A stretch of 64,000 bases of DNA from Cymbomonas tetramitiformis. Taxonomy: Eukaryota > Chlorophyta > Pyramimonadophyceae > Pyramimonadales > Pyramimonadaceae. This document shows positions 52,185-61,409 of this stretch, piece after piece (the stretch's first letter is position 1; every line of letters starts with the position of its first letter). The notes under the pieces are model-generated. The model was not told the origin of the DNA, did not search any database, and saw only the letters and a program-made list of their open reading frames with translations. A program made the position numbers and the translations under genes. The stretch lies in NCBI GenBank assembly GCA_001247695.2, contig LGRX02035158.1:62001-126000 (forward strand), in the 5' to 3' direction.

Positions 52185-53225
52185 ATGAAGGGTACCAAGG
52201 AGAAGGAGGACCTGCTGGTGGCCAAGTCGCAGACCCCTGAACAAGACGGCCTTGCGTATGTGAAAAGCTGCAGGCGCAGAGAGTCCGCGCTGAATGCTGG
52301 CAAGAAGGTGGAGGACATCATCACCAGGCAGAACATCGAGGAATGCGTCAAAGGGCTGCGCATCAAGGAGTACAACGAGCGCGTCCAAGAACGGCTACGA
52401 GTCAGTCACCCCGCCCCCAGCAAGGTCACGTGGGAGGACCTAGAGGTCATCATAGAGGTGCAGGACAAGCTGAAGAATGACGCGGAAGCATGGGCACTGA
52501 CTCTCCAGCAGGAGCTCACGCGCAGGTCAAGCTGTGTTTACTCTTGCTATGAGGTCAGGCAGCTGGGACTTGACCTTCCCGAGCTGGTGGCCGCCATGCG
52601 ACGCTCTGCTTCTGCCAGGAGGTCTGGAGACAAGCGCAAAGACTACAAGAAGAAGGAGCCGTCCGCACCCGCTGGTGATGACGCGAACAAAAAGCCACCA
52701 CGGGAGGTCAACAACGCTGAGAGGGCTAAGTCCACCTACAGCAAAGTTCCGCCCCCTGACGCCACCAAGGACAAGCAGTGCAAGTACTGCTTCACGCGTA
52801 TGTGGCACACCCCAGATCGCTGCTACACTGGGTGCCGAGACGCGAACGTGCCTCCAGACTTCCACAAGATCCGGAAGAACTCGAAGTACGAGAACGGGGT
52901 CAAGAACGCCAAAATGCGTTAGTGCAACATCACGCACCGGTTCGACAAGCACAAGATGGGCATCACCACAGAGGAGTGGCTCAAGCTGTCGGAGGCCAAG
53001 CAGCAGCAGGTAGCGGCCAGTGCGGAGGTGATGAAGGACAAGCTCGCTGCGGAGTTGTCGTCTTTGCAGGCAGCAGGACATGTTGATGGAGGTAAAGGCG
53101 CAGAGGCGCAGGCGCGATCAGATGATGGTGAAGACGAAGCTGAGTATGACTCCAACTTCAACGAGCGGGAGGAGTACGATGTGAACGAGCGCGTGGGCCC
53201 AGAGCTGCCCCTCCAAACCTCTTGA
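52185..53225 (+). pseudogene. LTR-retrotransposon gag with zinc knuckle and one in-frame TAG
   Basis: Starts at the ATG at 52185 (MKGTKEKEDLLV). The helical first part (ITRQNIEECVKGLRIKEYNE, WEDLEVIIEVQDKLKNDAEA) is Gag-like. The knuckle is CKYCFTRMWHTPDRC. A TAG at 52920 interrupts the frame, which then continues open to 53225 with an acidic tail. It is followed by a protease in the same orientation. No RT or integrase follows. Confidence 0.6.
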
Positions 53226-53442
53226 GCAGGAAGTTCCACCTGCTGGCATCCTATTTGCGCAGCTCTACACGAATGTGTTCGCAGATTGCGACGATCTTGC
53301 TGGCACAGCGCGCCATAGACCTCCCGAAGGATATCGAGAACCTTCTGGCCCTCGAGGAGATTGAGGGCAACGAGCCTACGGACACAGTCAGGCATTCCAC
53401 TGAGGTTAATGAGCACCAGCTCAAGGACTCGCCAGCACGGTC

Positions 53443-54200
53443 GTGCAGGAGATGGGGGATGGGGCAGCGACATGTGCAGCGCAGTCAGACGACAGGGAGT
53501 TGCCACTGGACGAGATGCCAGATGGGGTGGTCGACCACTCCATAGCCAGGTGTGCAGCTGCTGCTTGCGTGAGCGGTTTGGGGGTGATGGACTTCAGTGA
53601 ACACGGGCATGTGCGTGCGGGCACCATTCAGACCCGCGCCTATGACGCCTTGAGAATGAAGATGAAGGACCACCTGACAGAGGACCAGACGCTGCAGATG
53701 GCACAGGTGCAGTCAATATGCAAGCTGGTGAACGCCACTCTCCATGAGGGCTTGGCGCTGGTGTCCTCTCTCTCTGGGGGTGAGCTGATGCTCTACCGGG
53801 CCATTCTCATGGACACAGGTGCTAACTGCAACATCATTTTCATCGCCGTTGTTAGGCGACTTGGGCTCACGGTCTACGAGGCTGGCACTGGAGCCAAGGT
53901 CACCAGGTGCGACGACAGCCCCACCAAGTTCACTCACTACTGCCACGTGGACGTCATAGTGGCAGCAGGCACGCCGCACATGACTCTTAATCGGCGCTTC
54001 ATGCTTTCGTGACGTTTGAGCGGGACAACTCGTGGGATTTCCTGGTGGGCACCGGGCCACTGAAGAACTCCCTCATGATCGATATCAAGCTCGGGAGTGG
54101 CGTGGCCGTGTCCCATGCGCCCTCAATCTTGGGCATGGACACCCAGGTGACTCTTCCCCTGGTAAATCTTCCACCACCGAAGAGCCCCAGCAGTGTCAGA
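53443..54200 (+). pseudogene. Retropepsin-type aspartic protease fragment
   Basis: The frame 53443-54012 contains ILMDTGANCNIIFIAVVRRL, the D-T-G-A active site with the following helix of retropepsins. After a frameshift near 54005 the continuation has WDFLVGTGPLK and ILGMDTQVTLPL. It follows the gag and would process it. Coding similarity to an LTR element ends near 54200, where a different gene begins. Confidence 0.65.
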
Positions 54201-56159
54201 AGAGTGGACCCTATTGTTTGTCTAACGACAGAGATCTTCGGTCCAGACTTCAACGCACCAACGACCAAGCAGCCTAAATGGGACCCCACATCCGGAAAGC
54301 CGATCGTCTACCATGATCTGCCGAAGGGGTTCTATGATACCTGGGCCCCCTTGACCGAAGGACACTTACGTGAGATCACTGAGCTCGTCGACGAAGCCGT
54401 CATCGAACAGAAGTACACGGTCAAAGATATGATCAACCGTATCGCCGAGATCAAGACTCTCAACAATGTTCGAGAGAACCTAATGCTGCTTGCCTCAGAT
54501 GCTCATAAACGATTCAACATAATAAACTCCTTGGAATCGACACCGGCCTACCGGCAACTGAGCTTTCTCAAGAAAAACCGGCATTCTATGCAGCTCTTTC
54601 TGCAAACACAACCGGCAGGGTTTGAAAACGACATATACGACATAGATGCACCCTGCTTCATTCCTTACCTAGATGAAGATGGGTATCCCATACCTAAGGA
54701 AAGGAAACCAGTGGATGTTGTCGTGGATCCCAATGCTCCCGAGTCGAAGTTCTGGGATCGTAAGATGACCTACGGTGAGCTGGATGACGAAATCAATACG
54801 CTGCAAAAGAAGCTTGACAGCTTTACGTTTCCCAACCCAGAACACGACTGGAAGAAGTTTTGCAACTATTTCCCAGGGGCTGGGGATGAGAGAGAAATAC
54901 GTACATTACTGAAGGTAATTTACCTAAGTTGCGCCCTCTGGTCGTCCTTCACGATATCTGATTTTTCCATATCGCTGCTTGCGCGTTCAATTAACAACGG
55001 GGTTTGTTTACAACTGTACCAGGCGGGAGTGGTGCCACCGAAGGTCTCCTGCAAGAACGAGCAGGAGAATCGGAAATTTGAATATGAACAAACAACAAGC
55101 AAAGACAAAAAGCGGCACGAGGCGAAGAAAGAGAAACTGATCAAAGACATTCCGGCGGATATAAAGTTCTACTGGAATAATATCGAGAGCGCTGTGTTGC
55201 TGAAAATCGGTTCGACGACAGCATCGGCTGCTAAAACCCTAAAGGATCTTCAAGGTGCGTATCTCGGTTTCATATTCCATTTGTGCACCGTAGCTATGTA
55301 ATTACTAATCGTTTACATTGCACACAGGTGTGACTTATCGAATATTGTCAAACGTTCCTGAGGGCCAGCAAGTCGACGATGATGACGGCTACTTCTTTCA
55401 CAAGATTCCGCAAGTGGTTTTCAAGAAGGACTTTCTGCTGGAGCCCGCATCACCCGATTCCTTCACGACTCTTCCCAGGCTTCCATTTACCGGTTTCATT
55501 ATGGATTGCGAGTATGCTCTGCACTCGAACAAGATATGGATCCCGAAACCTCTCTTAGCAGGAGAGTTCAAGCAATTCCTCTTCAACTTCAACAATTTGA
55601 CCACGTGTGATGATTGGGTAGGGGGGTGTTTCTGTGGCTTCCAACAACACCACGAGTTCTTCGAAGTCGCCAAGCAGTTTTGCCATGGGAACGCCGAAAA
55701 GATGTTCTGGGTGAAACCTTTGAGCAGATCGAACATGATGGCCTTGGAATCTGGCGTTGCGCCACGGAACTACGCCAACCGCATGGAGTGCTTTGTCTTG
55801 TGTTACTACGTCAAGGAAGCAACACCTACAGATCCGTAGATGTTAAGTTACGTACAATTCTGTGATTGCTTTTTGGCGTCTAAGCATGGGCAATCTGACT
55901 AAGCAGCGCTGATTGCTCTCGCAGACGAAACCCACCCAGCCGTTCATCAAAGGCTTCCCTGGATGAAGAACTTGATTAGAGTTCTCGGTGAGGAGGAGAA
56001 TGCGGATAGTGATGTCGTCGATAAGCAGTTCTTGGCTTCTTGCCGAACCAACACCTGGGAATATGCCCCTGTACACTCGTCGAAATTCGCCTATAACTCC
56101 GAGGGAAAAAAAATTAACGAACACCAGAAGCCGCTGAAGCTCATCCACGACCTCATCAA

Positions 56160-57128
56160 TACAGTAAAGACCGGTATATAAGAAGCTCGGCTATAAGAAG
56201 CCAGCCGCTGGCTTTTTGCCCAAAAATTAAGAAGCCGGCTAAGAAGCCAGCCGCTGGAAAAAAAAAACGGATGGCGATAAAAAAAATGCCATTTTAAGAA
56301 GCTGTACCGCTGGAATTTCGAGAAGAGGCTACATCAAAATGATCGATTTAAGAAGCCGTATCATGAATGTCGATCCAATGAACTCGTTCTCAATTAATCG
56401 TATACAACGTATCGATATATATATATATATGTATGTATATCCATACTTCGAAGAACGCAATCATTATTAAGGTTCAATACACTTGAGAAGTTTTGGATGA
56501 TCACAAGCACACTGCATATGCAGTACTGAAGGTACACAATAAGTATTCGCATTACGTATGCATTATGTATGATTGTACTATTACAGGCACTGTACAGTGT
56601 ACATGACAATAGTTTCTAAGAAGAACTGAGTTTCTTGAAAGCTACCCACGAACCAAACTTATAGCTGTCTACCTCAGGCAAACCACCAACATAGTTCTCG
56701 TCTGTCAGCGTGTGACTGGCCTCACGATCCTCGGTGCGGTAATACACCTTGAAGTTGTACCCAGAGTTGTTGCGCGCCAAGATCTTCAAGAATACACCTG
56801 AAATAAGAAGTCACCGCTGGGTCTACAAGTCTGTGTGTCGGTTTCTAGGTTTTAAAAGCCGAAATTAAGAACTTCGACGCTGGTCGACAGTCAGAAGTTG
56901 GACCCCCAAGATTAGAAGCTGAGCGCTGGATCACGTTGGCGAATCTGGAATCAGAAAAGTTTGCCGATTTAAGAAGCGGCACACGCTGGATTTGGATTTC
57001 CGATTGTCAGGATTTTGCCAAATTAAGAAACGTGCCCACGCTGGCAAAGGCAAATTCATGACCGTCGATTAAGAAGCCAGCCGCTGGCAAAATTTCCCCG
57101 GCTTCTTATATACCGGTCTTTACTGTAT
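56160..57128. mobile_element. TA-target DNA transposon with subterminal repeats
   Basis: Inverted ends CAGTAAAGACCGGTATATAA (56162) and complement (to 57126), flanked by TA. On the minus strand a motif CCAGCG..GCTTCTTAA is repeated about ten times near both ends. A 180-bp coding-like exon lies inside on the minus strand (56619-56801). No transposase recognised. Confidence 0.8.
56619..56801 (-). pseudogene. Coding-like 3' exon inside the TA transposon
   Basis: Preceded on the minus strand by CTTCTTATTTCAG, a good 3' splice site. The frame has about 60 codons (GVFLKILARNNSGYNFKVYY, TLTDENYVGGLPEVDSYKFG) and ends with TAG. Amino-acid composition and a clean acceptor suggest a real exon, either of the transposon or captured from a host gene. 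Not recognised. Confidence 0.4.
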
Positions 57129-58044
57129 CCATATGCGAGGTCCTGAGTTAGAGGGGGAAGCGAGGGGGAAATCTGCGTACGAGGGGGTGTTACCTCTTCA
57201 TCACGAACATCACTTCATCTTGGATGCGTGCTGCGGTTCGGGGACCACTTCGGTAGCCGCCAACATGTTGGGATTGGGTTCCGTCGCTTTCGATAGGTAA
57301 GCATTCATGTCTACATCCATTTTTTGAAAAATACTTTGTATATCGGTTTTAACAAGTGCTGGTGTCTTGGATGCAGGGAGCAAGGTATGGTTGACTCAGC
57401 GTTAGAGCGCATTAGGTTTCCTGATGGATTTCATTCTTTGGCCGACGAAGTGTTGAGCAAGTAGGAATACGACGAGGTGAAAAGGCAGAGAGAGGCACAT
57501 CGTAAAGAGCAAGAGAAAGTCGAGAAGGAGCGGGAGAAGAAGACGGCGGTCGAAATGAGGGAAACGGAAAAGGCCGCCAAGCAGCAGGAGGCCGAGGCCG
57601 CCAAGGCCGCCAAGCAGTAGGAGGTCGAGGCCGCCAAGGCCGCCAAGAAACAGCAGGCCGAGGCCGCCGAGGCCGACAAGGCCGCCAAGCAGCAGGAGGC
57701 CGAGGCCGTCAAGGCCGCCAAGCAGCAGGAGGCCGAGGCCGTCAAGGCCGCCAAGAAAGAGAAGGCAGATGCCGACAAGGCCAAGAAACAGGAGGCCGAC
57801 GCCGCCAAGGCCGCCAAGAAACAGGAGGCCGAGGCCGCCAAGGCCGCCAAGCAGCAGGAGGCGGGGCCTATGCCCAGCATACCTAAGCGGAGAGCGGCAC
57901 AAGGCGGAAAGCCGGAATCCGATCAGCCAGCCACCAACAGGAGACGTAAACAGTAAAGCTCGCTAGGCAATGATGATTTCCCTGCTAGGACATGGTGCCA
58001 GCACCTAGGTCAATATTTGTTGATAGTCTTAATAACCTATTGTC

Positions 58045-58386
58045 TCAGTGCAGAAGTACGCTGATGAAACACGTATTAACCTTCAATAGCAATATATTAC
58101 ATAAAATAGCCGTATGCTTCGCACTCATATCTTCAATCGAGTACATATATTCGGGCTCCCAACCGAGACCTTGGTGAAGTGCACACGTTTCCCTGTGAAT
58201 GTTTCTTTGCGCCGGCTTCGGTAGCGTGCCTTTGTGAGGAAATACGCGAGACCCCTTGGGAATATCATGGAATATCACGTGTCTTTCACGGACAACATAC
58301 TCTCCGGTCTTGGTAATTGGCAACTTTGGAAAATATGACGTTATTTGCGCTCTACGCGAAAAATTTGCATTCGATTTCTTGACCAT
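58045..58386 (-). CDS. Small unassigned protein
   Basis: A 113-codon frame from the ATG at 58386 (MVKKSNANFSRR). It contains HVIFHDIPKGSRVFPHKG, which loosely resembles IVYHDLPKGFYDTW in the first part of the methyltransferase at 54.3 kb. The last 25 residues are hydrophobic. It could be a fragment of a relative. Low confidence. Confidence 0.3.
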   Translation of the reverse strand: MVKKSNANFSRRAQITSYFPKLPITKTGEYVVRERHVIFHDIPKGSRVFPHKGTLPKPAQRNIHRETCALHQGLGWEPEYMYSIEDMSAKHTAILCNILLLKVNTCFISVLLH

Positions 58387-59118
58387 GATGATGATTTATT
58401 TTCTTAGTGAAGTAAGAATGTCGCTGAAAAATAGTGAACGGATGTGGCGTCGTTATTTGAGTATTAGTTGGGCGAATTCGCAAATGACCGATGACGCCGG
58501 ATTCTTTTATGACACGATGGAATACCAACACAAAATACGTGGACTAAAAACACAACGTGGAGTTCAAACACAAAACTTACGGAGTTTACACACGCACAGC
58601 ACCCGATACAATCCACTCTTTGCGCATGTGCAAACCATGCTACTCCAAGTACGCCTATCAGCGCCAAAAGGTCTGCCCTCTCCCTCACCACCTCCCTCTG
58701 CATTTGCCCTACTCCTACACCCTCGCATTCACTATTATCCATCCCCCCTGTGCTTCCACGTTTTCTCCGTCCAACCTCACATCTCCCACTTCCCTTCCAC
58801 CAACTATTTGTTTCTATGCTTTTCACCAGGAAAACAAGAGGGTCCGAGAAACGATGTAAAAGAATTCATGCAGCTGCTGAAAATTGTGCTATAGTTGTAG
58901 TCCTCTGTCTTCACTGCTGTGTCTTCCGAGCCTTGCCTAGAATGGCCATTCCAAATAGCCAGGTAGCTAAAATGTCTTTGTACGAGATGTCTTTCATCCT
59001 AACTACCTTTCAAATATAAGTAACGTGTTCATTTGTACATATATCAATTTGTATTTATATAGTTAGGGTGCTACCAGTACATTCCTGTTAGTGGTGCATT
59101 CTCGCTACAATACATGCA
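58387..59118. other. No confident gene
   Basis: A plus frame to 58894 is open but of low-complexity composition (Pro/Ser/His-rich after 58670) and without a recognised domain. I do not call it a gene. Confidence 0.3.
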
Positions 59119-59138
59119 TGCATACATACATACATACA

Positions 59139-59174
<36 letters not shown>

Positions 59175-59197
59175 TATGCGTGTGTGTGTGTGTGTGC
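59119..59197. repeat. CATA, TA and TG microsatellites
   Basis: CATA repeats at 59119-59166, then a TA run, then TG repeats to 59196, directly beside the hairpin element. Confidence 0.95.
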
Positions 59198-59371
59198 TAC
59201 ACGCCAAGCCCGCGGCGGGATTAATCGCGCCCCGTTCACGCCAATCCCGCCCGGGGGGTGGGCGGGATTGGCGTGGGCGACTTGCAGTAAAATCCCGCAC
59301 GCACGCCAACCCCGCTTGGGGCGATTGGCGTGAACGGGGCGCGATTAATCCCGCCGCGGGCTTGGCGTGTA
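59198..59371. mobile_element. 170-bp GC-rich hairpin MITE with TA target
   Basis: Occupies 59200-59369. Ends CACGCCAAGCCCGCGGCGGG and complement, nearly perfect over about 50 bp, with TA on both sides. GC content is far above the flanks. Open frames on both strands are only the hairpin translated. Confidence 0.85.
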
Positions 59372-61150
59372 ACATATAACATTATATATACACGATGTAT
59401 GTTAGGAATCCATATGTATATGAGTTACAAACATGGGGGATGTTTACTTGATGCAACTCAAGTAGCAGTGGGTGGTGGTATCGCATGCAGTTGAGTGTCC
59501 AGCGCTTCCTTTGCATACTTTACAGCGCTTTCGCAAACCTAAACCGTGTCGTCTTACTCGATTATTAGACGACATCGACATGCGACAAATTTCCAAGATG
59601 TTTGCTAAAATTCTTTTGGAATAGGGGGGATAATGTAGGGGGGGGGGGGGGTGCGAAGACAAAATTGTAGTAGAACAAGCCAATGTATATGTTTTGGGCT
59701 GCTCACGATTTCTTTATATTACAGAATAATAATACTTGCGACTCTATTCCAAATTGACCCCCCATTTTAGACCGGAAACCTCCTCCCGTTTCATCTTTCC
59801 CGTTTTCGGTTTCCACCAATCGAAATCCACCAGCGTAACATAGGAAAGATGGAAACGAGGAAGCGAGAGTTTAGGTCGATACGCATCTGATGCAAAAGGC
59901 GTTTTCGGAAATTTCCATTTCCGTATGTTATTGATTAAATATGCAATTTCAAGTTAACGCTGAACGCTTTCTCCCTTGCAATGCACACTGCCCAGTAATT
60001 AAAACATTTCTATTCATATGTGTTAATTGAAGTAACTTGCTCCTAATATATATTATCACATATTCCTGCTGAGTTAGTGGGCACCCGCAGCGAGGAATGA
60101 TATTAACCCCTGTCGGATGCCTCCGTGTTGCTTGGCACGAATCGCACAATGCGTGGTGGTAAGCCAGAGTGAATACTACAATATTAACCCATGTCCCTAC
60201 TTTTGGAAGTCTCAAATTTTCAAAATCCAAAACCTTAGCGCGCCAGCCCACACCGAGATTCATGGTTTGCCGAAGAGTCTGTCCACGTTACATTGAGAAT
60301 ATACACAGATGCGAATATATTTTAGCGGACGCTTCCCTCATATGGTACGCAGCAAGCGAGCGCGCGGATGAGGAAAGAAGCCCTAGCGGACGAAACGTGC
60401 ACGTGATTTATAGCCGCGTTCCCGCTAGAGCTAAGAGTGCAGTCTCGATTGCTCAACATTTTATTATTATGCATATATGATATGCGTGAGATGCTGATGC
60501 GTGCGTCCCTGCTAGTCGTGAGTCGAGATGGCTGGCTCGATTCACGCCCACCGCCGCCTCTCACAACCCCCGTTCACAATCCTGATTTCTGAACGGATCT
60601 TGGCCGAACAAAACATATGGAGCGCCTATTCAGCCCCCGCTAGGTACACGTCATACTGCACCGGTCGGTTTTGGGCATGTCATCTCTCGTTTCGTTTCGT
60701 TTCGTTTCTGCTGTAACGAACAAACGTGTGGCACTCCTCGAGGAGGAGGAATGCGAATACAGCGTCTACGTCTGCGTCTCGCTTATTGATTATTAATTAT
60801 ACAAAAAACAGCGTCTGCGTCTCGCCCTCCCGCTCGTGTCGATGTCGCTCGGCCGTGTCGCGATCTCACCTGTCGATTTCGCTCGGTCAGATCGGTCAGA
60901 GAAGAATGTGCGATGGTGGCAACCGTTTGGCGGTCGTGGACGAAACTCAAAGTCAAGCACAATATTGATGACTTTTTCTCAACGTTAAGGATGAGCGCTG
61001 GACAACTTGTCCGAAGGGAAATGAAAGGGAAAAGGTAAGGCAAAGGGTTTAGGCTAGCAGCAGTCGCATATGGTTTAGGAGCATATGAAAAATATTTTCG
61101 TACGGAAATATTTTTCATGTGCATCTAAACTCGCATATATACTGAACGCA
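59372..61150. other. No gene recognised
   Basis: Contains a run of 14 G (59638-59651), TTTCG repeats (about 60690-60710) and a palindrome around CGTACG at 61101 with arms of TGAAAAATATTT. Open frames are short and unrecognised. Confidence 0.4.
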
Positions 61151-61166
61151 CTGACGGGGAGGGTAA

Positions 61167-61409
61167 TTGGCGAGCATCTTTGAAACTTCCGAGTTTCAAA
61201 GATGCGTTTTGTATTTTGGGTCCCCATCAACCTCAGCTCCTACTTCCACCGAAACCGAATGCACCATCTGCAGCCAAATCCACTCCACCGACAGCGACCC
61301 CATGCTCCTTTGTGACTGTGGTTTTCACCTTCACTGCATCAAGTTGCCCACTGATTATATCCCTGAAGGGTGCTGCTCCGTAGTATGCCGACTGCATATC
61401 GCTTCCTAG
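61167..61409 (+). pseudogene. PHD-finger-like fragment
   Basis: The frame lacks an ATG before the domain. CTICSQIHSTDSDPMLLCDC, then FHLHCIKL and CCSVVC follow the C4HC3 spacing of a shortened PHD finger and resemble the PHD end of the MULE-like transposase (MLLCD, HxxC). An inverted repeat GCATCTTTGAAACT lies at its start. It may be an exon or a transposase remnant. Confidence 0.4.

Larger units (their letters stand above)
54230..57956 (+). pseudogene. Class-beta N6/N4 DNA methyltransferase gene with introns, split by a transposon
   Basis: Start unknown: a pyrimidine-rich AG at about 54230 may be a 3' splice site. Likely introns are 54915-55022 (in frame), 55255-55327, one near 55836-55924 (phase does not fit, so its border is uncertain) and 57297-57376. 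Motif IV region: GFIMDCEYAL, with DCEY where DPPY is usual. Then MFWVKPLSRS and NRMECFVLCYYVK. HQKPLKLIHDLINT and ILDACCGSGTTSVAANMLG (motif I) follow, an order typical of class-beta enzymes. A transposon at 56162-57126 splits the last two; its removal restores the frame. The tail is an Ala/Lys/Gln/Glu coiled coil ending in a basic RRRKQ. Two in-frame TAG (57462, 57618) occur at CAG-like positions. Confidence 0.7.

Noticed and set aside
57462..57620. UAG read as glutamine, since two in-frame TAG codons stand where CAG is expected in the coiled-coil repeat
   Set aside because: The MULE-like transposase and gene D end at TAG in the same window, and the methyltransferase is also broken by a transposon. 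Two C-to-T changes in a decaying gene are simpler.
58256..58894. 212-codon plus-strand frame as a gene
   Set aside because: Low-complexity, no domain, overlaps the start of the minus-strand 113-codon frame, and no splice or promoter signs.
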